From NCBI GenBank assembly GCA_037833965.1, contig AP031353.1, forward strand, positions 20,834,501-20,898,500: a stretch of 64,000 nt of DNA, given 5' to 3'. Each line of letters begins with the position of its first letter. Position 1 is the stretch's first letter. A program made the position numbers and the translations under genes. The notes under the pieces were generated by a model. The model was given only the letters and a program-made list of their open reading frames with translations. It made no database searches and was not told where the DNA came from. Source of the DNA: Marchantia polymorpha subsp. ruderalis. Taxonomy: Eukaryota; Streptophyta; Marchantiopsida; Marchantiales; Marchantiaceae. This document shows positions 39,277-50,442 of this stretch, piece by piece.

Positions 39277-42200
39277 ATGACCTTCGACCGGGCGGCGGAG
39301 AACGTCCCATTCTTGAATTCGCGATTCCAATCTCTTGTGCGCGCTGCGCGCATCCATCTGCTGGCTGCGGAACATTCTCGACGTCGTCGCACAGGAGATT
39401 TCTTGTTGATTGAGGAAGAAGTGAGTGCGCGTGATTTGGAATTGAGAGCGATTAGAGTTTGCCGAGAGAGAAAGAAGCGCGGGCAGTGCGGAAGTAGAAT
39501 GAGCGGGCGAGCGAACCCCAGGAACGCAATGACGAGACCGAGCAGATTGCGGATGGTGCCACTTCGCCTACCGCAGAACGGGCTGCGCGCTTTTGAGGAG
39601 CGCTTAATAGCAAGAAAGCTCGATTTCTTGCTATGGGGATGGAATTACATCTGTGCGAATATGGTGCGCGAGTGGCTAGAGCCACAGGGACCACCCTCGC
39701 GCGGATTGCGTCCGCATGTTGACCGGTGGACAGTCCAAGATTGGGCGCAGGCGTTGGGAAGATGTGCTGGCATGCCAGGGCATCTCCTTTTCGACAGTGA
39801 GAGCATCAAGGTGACTAAGCAAGAAGAGGCGCAATTTGTGGAGCTGTTCAAGACCGGGAGGTCTACCAAGAATGGGTACAGGACCCGTGATTACAAGGAT
39901 CGATTTCGCCGGACTTTGTCCGCGGCGCTGATGCAATTACTGCAGCCGCACCGCGCCTGCTACATCACATTGTGGCAGGTCTCTTTTGTGGAGTGCGTCA
40001 TCGAGGGAACTCCAATTCACTGGGCGAGCATCCTGCACAGGGTGATGCGACAGCACGCGTTTGAGGAGAAGGGGGGAACTCTAAACCATCTTTCTCCTTT
40101 CCTCATCAATTTTTATCGACAGCGGAATTGTTTGACAGCGGCGGAGCTTGAACATTTTCCGCCATTGTCCATCAACCATCCCGGGAAGTATGTGCGGGAG
40201 AACGAGGTCGATACTGATGCAGAGGAGTCACCGACTTCTACCCCATCAAGACGGAGGGACGAAGGGAGACACACCCCTGCAGCGCGAGTGCCGCGGAAGC
40301 GGCGATGGAGGGAAGAGTCTGAAGAGGAGCAGCATCAAGAACCCTCTGCTCCCATTCGACCGCGGCCGCTGTGCGAGCCATACAGCCGGCCGAAGCAGAA
40401 GGCACGCAGACTGGTGTTGCCAGCTGACAGTGCAGACACGGCGACAATTGCGACGGAGTTAGGAAGTGCGTCGCCAGAGAGGCATGAGGAAGCGCGGACG
40501 ACCGCAGGAGCGACGGGCCACGCTGCAACCTCGACGGGAGAAAGGCCGCCTACGGGCCAAGGGCCTCCGGAGTTACCACGTGCGATGCGGACAGATGTCC
40601 CGTTTGCGCACAGACGAACCTCCGCGGACGGACGAGCCTCCGCGGACCGGCGAACACAAGTGGACGTGGATCTACGCTTACGCGTGGGAAGGAGCAGTCC
40701 GCCTGTGCACAGGCGCTCGCCTGTGCACAGGTCGCCTGTGCACAGGACACCTCCGCACGTGCCGCCTGTGCACAGGCAAGAATCACCCCCGTTCCAACGT
40801 AGGAAGGGGAAGGAGCCGACGGAAGAACCGCCTACGAGACACCGGCCCTCGGGGCCAGACCCTCCGGCGCACCACGCGCCGCAATTCGCGCCTTCGGCGC
40901 CAGGGCCTTCGAGCCGAGGAGATACGAGCAGAGAGCGTGCGGAGGCCGCACCATCGGCGGGAAGTCCGCCGATAGATGCGCCTTCGGCGGTAGGGCCTAT
41001 AGGCCAAGGAACATCGGGCGTGCGGCCCCCGGCCATGTCGCCTTCGGCGATGGATGTCCGCGGCGCTACGCCTGCGGCGGACAAGGCGCCGGCAAATGCG
41101 CCTGCGCACGGGCCGGGCACAGCCCCCACGGACCGATCAAGGGAGCAGCAGACGGAGGAGCGGAGTGACTGTCCGCGGGATGAAATCTCGATGCGCGATG
41201 CGCAATCCAACCCCGCGCAGCCACCCTCCGCTCGATCGCCTTCTGCGGCGGACGACGGCGGCAGAGAGGATGCGGTAGACAATCAACAAGCGAGAGACGG
41301 GGATGCCGCACGGGTACATTCGCCTTCCGCCTTAGACATTTTGGCGACGAGCAGCGAGGCTGCAGCCGTGCCTTCGCAGGCAGCACACGTCGACGACGTG
41401 CAGCCCCACTCGGGGCAGTCGCCGACGCAATCAATGGCGACTGAAATTCTCCACTCGGATGATGACGACGGAGGCTCCACGGAAGAAATGTCAGGAGCAG
41501 AAGACACCGAGGAGGAGGAGGAGGAAATTGTTGGAGCGCCGGCGGCGGCGCTCTCTGAGCAGGTGATTCCGTTGCTGCGGTACTTGGATCGCAAGGTCGA
41601 TAAATACGCCGACCCACTCCAGCCGGGATCTTACATTGAGTTAGTGCGCAGGCGGACTCGCACTAAAGTCCACACCAGCAAGCTATTAGCTAGAGTGGAC
41701 CAGGAGTTGAGGGACTTGAAGGAGAAGCATGCGTGCTTGTGGGGTCAGTACAAGCTTAATCAGAAATTCTACAAGCACTCCGAGAAGATGAAGGATGAAA
41801 AACTGGGCGAGCTCACCAAGGAGCAGGTGAAGGTCAAGGAAGCACTCATCTCTGAGCAGGCCCAGAATCGGATTTTGTCAGAGGAGCTCGTGCGACAGAC
41901 GCGGTTGTTGGAACAATGTCAGCTCGCACGGCAGGCGGATGAAGAATTAATCCGCAGGTTGCAATCAGAGTGTGGCGAATTGAGAGCGCAACGTGCTGAA
42001 GCCGAATCGCAATTAGTGATACTTGAAGAGGATCGCAGGAAGGAGGCGGATCGCACGAAGGTGGAGACGGCGAGGCGAGTCGCCCACTGTCTCAAGGGCT
42101 ACGCCCACTGGGAAGTGAAGGCGCAGGAGAAACTCACACTGCGTGAGTTTGAATTGCGCGCAGCCGGGTTGTTGTCAGGCGATAGTAGGAGTCGGCGGAA

Positions 42201-42414
42201 GGTAGCGAAGAAGCTCGAAGCCTTTCTGTCGAAGGCACAGGATACCATGTCCGCCCTCGAAGGGGAGGTGTCCGCGGCGTTGCAGCGGTTGGGACTGCGC
42301 AGTCGAGCGGAAGATTGGCAGGGTAGAGAGTTAGTGCGCGGCAGTCGGCCGCGCAGGAGACGTAGTACAGGTTCCGCGGAGTGTAGTGTAGCGTGGTTCC
42401 GTGCAGGCGTGTAG
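39277..42414 (+). CDS. LTR (U3)-encoded protein of unknown function, copy in LTR3
   Basis: 1045 codons, open throughout. Three amino-acid differences from the LTR1 and LTR2 copies seen: Gly to Glu in 'LIEEEVSARD', Asp to Asn in 'LSINHPGKY', and Glu to Gly in 'RLGLRSRAED'; the last agrees with the solo-LTR and A2 copies and is therefore the ancestral state. Architecture is as in LTR1. Element B lies 0.9 kb upstream, so any U3 promoter for this copy would now be separated from the LTR start. Confidence 0.8.
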   Translation: MTFDRAAENVPFLNSRFQSLVRAARIHLLAAEHSRRRRTGDFLLIEEEVSARDLELRAIRVCRERKKRGQCGSRMSGRANPRNAMTRPSRLRMVPLRLPQNGLRAFEERLIARKLDFLLWGWNYICANMVREWLEPQGPPSRGLRPHVDRWTVQDWAQALGRCAGMPGHLLFDSESIKVTKQEEAQFVELFKTGRSTKNGYRTRDYKDRFRRTLSAALMQLLQPHRACYITLWQVSFVECVIEGTPIHWASILHRVMRQHAFEEKGGTLNHLSPFLINFYRQRNCLTAAELEHFPPLSINHPGKYVRENEVDTDAEESPTSTPSRRRDEGRHTPAARVPRKRRWREESEEEQHQEPSAPIRPRPLCEPYSRPKQKARRLVLPADSADTATIATELGSASPERHEEARTTAGATGHAATSTGERPPTGQGPPELPRAMRTDVPFAHRRTSADGRASADRRTQVDVDLRLRVGRSSPPVHRRSPVHRSPVHRTPPHVPPVHRQESPPFQRRKGKEPTEEPPTRHRPSGPDPPAHHAPQFAPSAPGPSSRGDTSRERAEAAPSAGSPPIDAPSAVGPIGQGTSGVRPPAMSPSAMDVRGATPAADKAPANAPAHGPGTAPTDRSREQQTEERSDCPRDEISMRDAQSNPAQPPSARSPSAADDGGREDAVDNQQARDGDAARVHSPSALDILATSSEAAAVPSQAAHVDDVQPHSGQSPTQSMATEILHSDDDDGGSTEEMSGAEDTEEEEEEIVGAPAAALSEQVIPLLRYLDRKVDKYADPLQPGSYIELVRRRTRTKVHTSKLLARVDQELRDLKEKHACLWGQYKLNQKFYKHSEKMKDEKLGELTKEQVKVKEALISEQAQNRILSEELVRQTRLLEQCQLARQADEELIRRLQSECGELRAQRAEAESQLVILEEDRRKEADRTKVETARRVAHCLKGYAHWEVKAQEKLTLREFELRAAGLLSGDSRSRRKVAKKLEAFLSKAQDTMSALEGEVSAALQRLGLRSRAEDWQGRELVRGSRPRRRRSTGSAECSVAWFRAGV

Positions 42415-42450
42415 CGTAGTGCAGTGTAGTGTTAGGTAGGACTTAGAAGG

Positions 42451-42459
42451 TATAAAATA
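42451..42459 (+). promoter_or_regulatory. LTR3 TATA box
   Basis: TATAAAATA at the same LTR position as in LTR1. Transcription from it would run into the A4 LTR remnant and A4. Confidence 0.75.
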
Positions 42460-43428
42460 GTTCCAGGCGTTTTGCCTGGGGTTCTTTCCCATCAGAAGTA
42501 TAGATCAGGAACCCATTTCCTTTGCGTGTTTGTGTCCTTGAGTTCTGTCACCACGCACGAGGAGTTACAACTTAGCGTTCCGCATGTTGTAGCTGAAGGC
42601 CTTCGGCCGAATGTTCAGAGCTAGTCCATTGGTTAGAGACTTGAGTAGTTCGGATCTGCACCTGCGGGTGACTGTCGATGCTCAGAGCCAGTGACTAGTT
42701 AGATACTTGAACAGTTTCGCCCCTACACCTTCGAGTGTTTCTTTCTGATTGTACTCCTTGGGATTTTTCCCCTGAATGCCAAAGTGAAGTTTTGCTACTT
42801 CGTGTAAGCCTTGGTTGTAAATTCAGGTTACGCTGCAGCAGGTGCCTTGAGGGTAACCCCTGTAGTATTTCTTGGAATGACAAGTGCCTGAGAATTCAAA
42901 CTCTTCAATAGACTGTTGTTGTGTTACTGGAATGTTTCTCAGTGAGTCCTTCAGTGCGGACCTGTGTTCTCTGCGCGTTTTGTGAGTTGAGAGTGTTGTT
43001 CACCGCGTATGAGTGACTTCGATCCGAAGTAGGCAGTCCAAACCGGGTTTCCTACACTAGCAGCAAGCTAGTGGAAGTGTTGTAAAAGCCGGGGTTGGAA
43101 GTCACTGCCCGCAGCTTTGCCGAGTGTGCTTGAGAGAGACTTTCCCCCTGAAATCTTGAAGTAGAGGTCCTAACGGATCTCTGGGTTGTGTTTCTGTAGT
43201 TTCAGGTGTGTGTGTGTGTGTGTGTGTGTGTTACGCTGCACTGTGCGACCTCCGAGTGCGCTCCGAGTGGACACTTGCAGTATTTCTGGGAGTGACAGTC
43301 GCCTGAGAATTCAAACTCCTCAATAGTCTGTTAAACGTGACACTTTGTACCCTGTGTGTTCCTCTGTCCCTGTGGGTTCGACCTTTCTACCACTATATTG
43401 CAGTTTTAGCCTTTAGTGGGTTATTACA

Positions 43429-44186
43429 GTGACTGCCGATGCTCAGAGCCAGTGACTAGTTAGATACTTGAACAGTTTCGCCCCTACCCCTTCGAGTGTT
43501 TCTTTCTGATTGTACTCCTTTGGGATTTTTCCCCTGAATGCCAAAGTGAAGTTTTGTTACTTCGTGTAAGCCTTGGCTGTGAATTCAGGTTACGCTGCGG
43601 CAGGTGCCTTCAGGGTAACCCCTGAAGTATTTCTGGGAATGACAAGTGCCTGAGAATTCAAACTCTTCAATAGACTGTTGTTGTGTTACTGGAATGTTTC
43701 ACAGTGAGTCCTTCAGTGCGGACCTGTGTTCTCTGCGCGTTTTGTGAGTTGAGAGTGTTGTTCACCGCGTAGGAGTGACTTCGATCCGAAGTAGGTAGTC
43801 CAAACCGGGTTTCCTACACTAGCAGCAAGCTAGTGGAAGCGTTGTAAAAGCCGGAATTGGGAGTCACTACCCGCAGCTTTGCTGAGTGTACTCTTGAGAG
43901 ACTTTCCCCCTGAAATCTTGAGTAGAGGTCCTAATGGATCTCTGGGTTGTGTTTTTTGTAGTTTCAGGTGCGTGTGTGTGTGTGTGTGTTACGCTGCACT
44001 GTGCGACCTCCGAGTGCGCTCCAAGTGGACACTTGCAGTATTTCTGGGAGTGACAGTCGCCTGAGAATTCAAACTCCTCAATAGTCTGTTAAATGTGACA
44101 CTTTGTACCCTGTGTGTTCCTCTGTCCCTGTGGGTTCGACCTTTCTACCACTATATTGCAGTTTTAGCCTTTAGTGGGTTATTACA
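43429..44186 (+). repeat. LTR remnant of A4 (3' 758 bp)
   Basis: Corresponds to LTR1 positions 10165-10931, diverged, with a short GT run (about 43976-43989). It begins GTGAC immediately after the terminal ACA of LTR3, as expected if the array inserted into the A4 LTR at that point. No gene. Confidence 0.88.
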
Positions 44187-44208
44187 TAAGAAGCCGACAA
44201 CTTCTTTT

Positions 44209-44226
44209 TGGCCCCGCTGCCGGGGA
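44209..44226 (+). other. Degenerate primer-binding site of A4
   Basis: Same site as in units 2 and 3 but with a G to C change (TGGCCCCGCTGCC...), which would weaken pairing with tRNA-Asp. Confidence 0.65.
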
Positions 44227-44272
44227 CAGTTGCGTCAACACCGAGGTTTTTACGAGCAGCCATGCTCGGTGA

Positions 44273-47107
44273 ATGTCGACTGGAGCTAGCGGGAGCAACC
44301 TAAGTGCGAGAGCTGTCCGCAGGTTCCGACGAGATTCAGAGAAGGCCGTGGAAGAGACACGGCGTCAAAACAAGAAAACACCAAAAAGAGTACCTAAGCC
44401 TAGTTCGGCCGACATCCTTGGGGAACCTACCCCCAGCGACTCGGAACCAAACTTGGTGCTTACAGTTCTACTAGATATTCCTTGCACGGACCCCCCTCGT
44501 GATTTAGAACCGACCGCCCGAGAACCGTCGACAGACACACCGATGGCGGACGGACAAGCCAATGTGCGGCTACCTCAGCCGATTACTAAACATTCCTACC
44601 CAAAGTATAAAGGGAGTGGGGATGACGACGATGCAGATTCATACATCAAGTTGTTCGAATCGGTGTCCATTGCTAATTGCGAGATCGCAGACGAAGACCG
44701 ACTAAGGATCTTTCCAAGTCTTCTGCGGAAGAAAGCGAGAAGTTGGTACAATCACGAGAGCATCGATCCGACTGGGTTGACAACATGGGCCCAGCTGAAG
44801 GAGAAGTTCCTTCGACGCTTCCGCGAGCTCGGCTACGACAGTCGGGTATTGACAAAGTTGCGTAATCTGTAGCGAGAAAAGAAGGAGAGTCTGCGTGACT
44901 ACACTGAGAGATTTCTGGACCTCCTTGACAGAATACCGAAAACAGGACCAGGGTCCCCTTTCTCGGTACAGCAAGCTGTGGATTGGTACGTGACCGGCTT
45001 AACTCGGGAGATGGAGACTTTTTGCCGACGCAGCAAGTGCGATACTATTGAGGATGTGATTGCATCGGTAGAAGCCTTCGAAACTTCCACTCTCAACCGA
45101 AGAGGGAGAGAGAGACGGGAGTCAAAGGAGCGAAAACCGAAGGGAGGGCGAAGACGACGCAGAGGTACAACTCCGTCATCGGAAGAATAGTCCTCGAACG
45201 AGAACCGTTCCTCATCCGAAGAAGAGGAAACCTCATCGTCGGAGGAAGAGAAGAAGAGGAAGAAGCATGGGGCATCGAAGAAGAAGGGCACTCGACGAGT
45301 GACTACGGACAGAGCGCCGGGAGACATAGCCTCGAAGATGGAGACCCTTGTGAAGGACTTCGCCGACCTCAAAGTTCAAGTGGTAGGCGGCCATGATCGC
45401 CGAAAATCACCCGGGAGAGTGCGAGCGAACTTGTGGTGCACTACGTGCGGAGCGGTGGGACATGCAAACACCGAGTGCCTTACCACCCGTCCGTCATATC
45501 CAGTCAACGCAGTAGAGTGGGCACAACCGTACTATGGAGAACACCCCTAGTACTATGGAGAGGCTAGCGAAGAGACAGCCTACGCCGTCCAGTCGGTTCC
45601 CATCCCTACTGCAGTTTCAGCAATGCAGGTTCCACGATATCATCCGGTGGATCGGGCCACTACGGTACCCGTGAGGCGGAGGGCACCTCCAGGGACGTTT
45701 GACCCACCGCCACCGCGAGCTTGTTATAATTGTGGGGAAGTTGGACACTTCTCACCGCAGTGCCCCCATCCAAAAAGGCGAAACGATTATGTCCCAACAT
45801 GTAGTAACTGCAAGAAGACCGGGCATACTGCGCCAGAGTGTGATCAGCCACCAGTTCCTCGGCCATCGGTACGATTTGTGACCACTCCTGCCAAGGATGA
45901 CGTCCAAGTTAACCAGGTCGAAGTAGGTTCGGACGGAAATGACGAAGACGAAGAATGGCCGGCGGAAGAGGTTATGTGCGCACGAGTCGAAACTCGTAGT
46001 TCCAAGAAATCAAAGGAAGAAGAGCGCGACACTCGCAAGCACGAACGGAGAGCCGCCGACCGGACGGGAAAAGGGAAGAAGAAGGCATCCAGCAAGTCCG
46101 ACTTGCGACCTGTACGGAAGTCTTCGGTTACGCGAGAAGCACCAGCAGTGCGCCCCCAGACAGCGGTTGAGGATGAGCCAGTACGCTTGCTGAAACGGGA
46201 CTATGCTCCGGATATCCGCAACGAGGTAACCAACTTGTTGAAGGAAGCGATCCGCACTCAAAAGGACCCACCGCGGCCAGACTTGTCACCCTCCCTTGGG
46301 GTGAAGTTGGCAGCCACTTTGGAACCTTGCAGGGCGTCGTCCCCGACCCCTGCGACCCAACGCGTCCACTATGACTTGGTCGAAGATCTCGGGAGTCGGA
46401 AAGTGAACATCACGTTCAACCAGCTCCTTGAGGACAACAAGACGTATCGAAGAATGTTGATGCTTTCGCTACGACGTCCGCGGAAGCCGCGCGCATCCAC
46501 ATCCTCTCAAGTGTATCAAGTGGCCAGCGAAGACCAAGGGCCACCAGAGATCGATGTGGAAATAGCAGGGTGTTGTGTACGCAGGGTACCAGTCGACTCT
46601 GGATCAGGAGTCAACATAATGACGGAGGACACCGCAAGAGCCTTGGGGTTTAGTCAATACGAACACTCGAGGCGTGTGTTGAGATTAGCGGATCAGACGA
46701 GGAGAATGCCTGCAGGTATGCTGCGCAATGTCAAAACCATCATCGGTGGTGCGGACTTTCGGTTGACGTATATCATCCTTCAACCGATGATGAAGCAGGG
46801 CTATGACGTTCTGCTCGGGCGACCATGGTTATATGGCGCTCAAGTCCGATGTGACTGGCGCAGGCATCGCCTTAAGTTTCCCCATCCTTCGGAGCCGACC
46901 AAGACCATTACGGTGCCCTGGAATAAGGTCCGACACGAAGGAGAGACCCCATCGACAAGTGCAGGTTACACATCGGGTGGGGACAGTGATTCGACCGCGC
47001 GATCGGATTCCAGTGGCACTGAATCCGATTATTTCGTGGGATTCGTTGCCTGCTGTTCGGTGGAAGAAGAAGAAGAGCCGGAAGCTATTCAGCCGGAGGA
47101 CGAATAG
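44273..47107 (+). pseudogene. gag-pro: Gag-protease of A4, broken by three nonsense mutations
   Basis: Reads in one frame from ATG 44273 (MSTGASGSN) to TAG 47105-47107 with no frameshift, but with three in-frame stops: TAG 44870 (CAG in intact copies), TAG 45188 (TCG in intact copies) and TAG 45548 (CAG in intact copies). It has one extra Ser codon relative to units 1-3 ('ASSPTPATQ'). Zinc knuckles 2 and 3 and the DSGSG protease are present. The terminal TAG is again followed by CAA TTA. Not functional as it stands. Confidence 0.9.
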
Positions 47108-49867
47108 CAATTAACGGTGGGACTGGGAAGGAGTGAGACGAGTCACACCGAGGGCATTGTCGACCCTAGTGACTGTCACGAAGTACAACTCAGTCCCGAC
47201 AAGTGCTTGATGGTATCAAGCACAGTGAGAGGAGACGAGCTAAGGGAGGTACATGCATTCCTTAGCCATTATGTCGACGTCTTCGCCTGGAAGATCGAAG
47301 ACATGAAGGGGATACCTGCACGGTATGGGGAACACCGTATCGATTTACTGGACGACGCAGTACCCATACGTCAGCGCCAGTATCGTCTCAACCCAAAATA
47401 CTCCTTGCTAGTTAAGGAGGAGATAGATAAGTACCTGAGCGCTGGTATTATTTACCCAGTGCTCAGCAGTGAATGGGTATCGCCGATTGTTATCGTACCC
47501 AAGAAGTTGACGGGTAAGATACGAGTGTGTCAGGATTTCCGGAAGTTGAATGCAGCAACACGCAAGGATCATCACCCGTTGCCGTTCACGGATGCCATTT
47601 TAGACCATGTCGCAGGACATGAATGCTATAGCTTCCTGGACGGGTTCTCAGGTTACAATCAGGTGTCTATCCGGGAACAGGACAAGGATAAAACTACGTT
47701 CACAACCGACTGGGGAACTTACGCATACCACAAGATGCCATTCGGTCTGTGCAACGCGCCTGCCACCTTTCAACGGATGATGACCAATATCTTTCAGGAG
47801 CAACTGAGGAAGTTCCTGGAAATATTCATAGATGACTTCTGTGTCTTTGGGAAGCGGTCTGAACACCTAAGTCCCCTGAAGCAGACCTTCGATAAATGTA
47901 GGGAGAGCAGTTTATCGCTGCACCCCGAGAAGTGCTTTTTCTTTATGACTAGTGGGATCTTGTTGGGTCATCGGGTCTCGGCAGACGGCATTGCGGTAGA
48001 CATCGAGAAGGTCAAGGTTATACTCGAGCTTGAGCCACCCACGAATCTAAGAGAGCTACGAGCATTCCTGGGTCATGTGGGCTACTACCGAAGATTCATA
48101 CACCTGTATGCAACACTGGCGGCCGACCTGACCAAGTTGTTGAAGAAGGACGAGCCTTATGCCTGGGGTGCGAGCCAGCAGTCAGCATTTGAGGCCCTTA
48201 AAGCAAAACTCACGACTGCTCCAGTGCTAAGGAGTCCAGACTGGAATCGACCATTCCATGTCTACGTCGACACATCTGCATTCGCCATCGGTGTAGTACT
48301 GAGTCAAAAGGATGACAACAAAAAGGACTACCCGATCTATTTCGCGAGCCGTCAGCTGTCCCTAGCAGAGAGGAAGTACACCACGACGGAGAGAGAAGCG
48401 TTGGGGATGGTGTACTCCTGTAAAAAGTCCCGACACTACCTAATCTGCTACGAGTTTGTGTTTCATGTGGATCACTACGCATTGCAACACCTAGTCAAGA
48501 AAGCCGACCTATCCGGTCGGATCGCCAGATGGGTGCTGTTGCTACAAGAATTCACCTACACAGTCCAGACCAGGAAAGGGGTGCACCACGAAAATGCGGA
48601 TTACTTCTCCATATTATGGACCCAGCCGACCGAGGAGGAATTGGTGGACGATTTTCCAGATGAAGAGTTGTTTCAGTTGTCTGCGGGGCATGAGTCCCGC
48701 TATGCCGACCTGTATCGATATCTGCTAACACTTCAGTGTCCCGTAGGCATGGACTTGGAACAGCGAACTGTCTTTATTCATAAGGCAGGCCCGTACCAAC
48801 TCCAGCAGGGTGTTTTGTTCAAAAAGATGGCAGATGAGCGCTTATGCAGATGCTTGGAGGAATCAGAGGTACCAAGAGTAGTGAGTGCGATGCATACAGA
48901 GGAGGCGGGTGGACACTATGCCACCCGGAACACGGTCACAAAGATTCTAAATGCGGGGTATTGGTGGCCGACCATGTTTAAGGATGTTCTCGATTACATC
49001 CGCAAATGCGATAGTTGCCAGAGGACGGGGAGACCAACGCCTACAACACGCTGGCCCCTGACCCCCATCATGCCTCTAGCACCTTTCGAAAAGTGATGCA
49101 TTGACTTTGTAGGGCCGATACAACCAGTGACTAGAAGCACACGAAGACGCTACATTCTGGTAGCAACAGACTACGCCACCAAAATGGTGGAGGCCAGGGC
49201 CACCAGAAGGGATGATGCTGCCACAGTGGCAGCCTTCTTGTTCGAGTCGATTATCACGCGCTACGGATGTCCCTTAGAGCTAGTCAGCGACCGGGGCACG
49301 CATTTTCTGAATCAGATCATCGAAGATCTGACACGGTATTTCCACATCAAGCACCGGAAGACTATTCCATACAATCCCAAGGCGAATGGATTGACGGAGA
49401 AGTCCAATGGTCTGCTGTGTAAAATACTACTCAAGGTCACGGTGAATCACGCTCACGACTGGGATACGAAGTTAGCAGCCGCTCTATGGGCGTACCGGAC
49501 AGCTGAGAAGATTACGACCAAACAGACACCATACTTTCTGGTGTATGGACAACACCCGATCCTCCCGATCGAGTTTGAAGTACCCACCCAACGAACGTTG
49601 GATTTACAGAGGATGAGCGCAGAGGAGAGTCAGCTCTACAGGCTACAGGAGGTCACGCTGTTGGATGAGAGGAGACGAGAATCCGAGGATCGCACCAGGA
49701 AAATCCAGCTCCGCCGGAAGGAGAAATACGATAAAAAGATCAAACCTGTACTCCTGCAGGCGGGTGATTTGGCATTGCTCTACGACAGCAGGCATGCCAG
49801 ATTCCCAGGCAAACTGCACCTAAGATGGATGGGACCTTACAGGGTTGTCGAAGTCTTCTCGAATGGA
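47108..49867 (+). pseudogene. pol: Pol of A4, with one stop and a truncated 3' end
   Basis: Reverse transcriptase (FIDD intact), RNase H and integrase in the same frame as gag-pro. In-frame TGA at 49094-49096 replaces the Trp of 'EKWGIDF', just before the first catalytic Asp of integrase. The frame is then open again to about 49867, where the sequence leaves pol inside the C-terminal module after 'VVEVFSNG'. Missing: the last ~30 codons, polypurine tract and 3' LTR. Confidence 0.9.
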
Positions 49868-49873
49868 CCCTTT

Positions 49874-50436
49874 TCCCGGATAGACACCTGATTGTAACCT
49901 GAGAACCCGTCCAGGAAGCTATAGCACTCATGTCCCGCGACATGGTCTAAAATGGCATCCGTGAACGGCAACGGGTGATGATCCTTGCGTGTTGCTGCAT
50001 TCAACTTCCGGAAATCCTGACACACTCGTATCTTACCTGTCAGCTTCTTTGGTACGATAACAATCGGCGACACCCACTCACTGCTGAGCACTGGGTAAAT
50101 AATACCAGCGCTCAGGTACTTATCTATCTCCTCGTTAACTAGCAAGGAGTATTTTGGGTTGAGGCGATACTGGCGCTGACGTATGGGTACTGCTTCTTCC
50201 AGTAAATCAATACGGTGTTCTCCATACCGTGCAGGTATCCCCTTCATGTCTTCGATCTTCCAGGCGAAGACGTCGACATAATGGCTAAGGAATGTCTGTA
50301 CCTCCCTTAGCTCATCTCCTTTTACCGTGCTTGATACCTTCAAGCACTTGCCGGGACTGAGTTATACTTCGTGACAGTGACTAGGGTCGACAATGCCCTC
50401 GGTGTGACTCATCTCACTCCTTCCCAGTCCTACCGT
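49874..50436 (-). pseudogene. pol: Pol fragment of A5 (N-terminal half of reverse transcriptase)
   Basis: Encodes the pol N-terminus and reverse transcriptase up to 'GYNQVSIRE', so the FIDD motif, RNase H and integrase are missing. An in-frame TAA at about 50362 (GTA CAA CTT in intact copies has become GTA TAA CTC) precedes the open part. It joins an inverted copy of pol's far end at about 49870. Confidence 0.88.
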
Positions 50437-50442
50437 TAATTG

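Larger units (their letters stand above)
1..43428 (+). mobile_element. Tandem array of LTR retrotransposon A (Ty3/Gypsy, Athila/Tat-like) with shared LTRs
   Basis: Three internal regions alternate with three long LTRs in the same orientation: internal-LTR-internal-LTR-internal-LTR. The repeat period is 11200 bp between units 1 and 2 and 11196 bp between units 2 and 3; the 4 bp difference is a GT microsatellite. Internal regions 2 and 3 look almost identical, and internal 1 differs from them at two positions I noticed (1713 and 2635 region). LTR1 and LTR2 differ by one substitution (10051 versus 21251) and the GT run. The array begins before the window, so the number of units and the 5' target-site copy are unknown. 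LTR3 is interrupted by element B (28272-38385). Unequal recombination between LTRs is the likely origin; an assembly artefact cannot be excluded from sequence alone. Confidence 0.9.
38384..43428 (+). repeat. LTR3 of element A, 3' part (after element B)
   Basis: Resumes exactly where 28276 stopped (CAAGAACG) and ends GGGTTATTACA at 43428. It has clearly more substitutions from LTR1 and LTR2 than those have from each other, for example at 38516, 39415, 40174, 41040 and 42290 region. TATA box at 42451-42459. After the end there is no primer-binding site; an LTR fragment of element A4 follows instead, so this is the outer 3' LTR of the array. Confidence 0.92.
43429..49867 (+). mobile_element. Older, truncated A-family element (A4)
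   Basis: Holds the last 758 bp of a 5' LTR, a mutated primer-binding site, and gag-pro and pol with in-frame stops. It has no 3' LTR: pol breaks off at about 49867 at an inverted junction. Sequence divergence from units 1-3 is visible throughout (many silent changes), so it predates the array. Confidence 0.88.
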
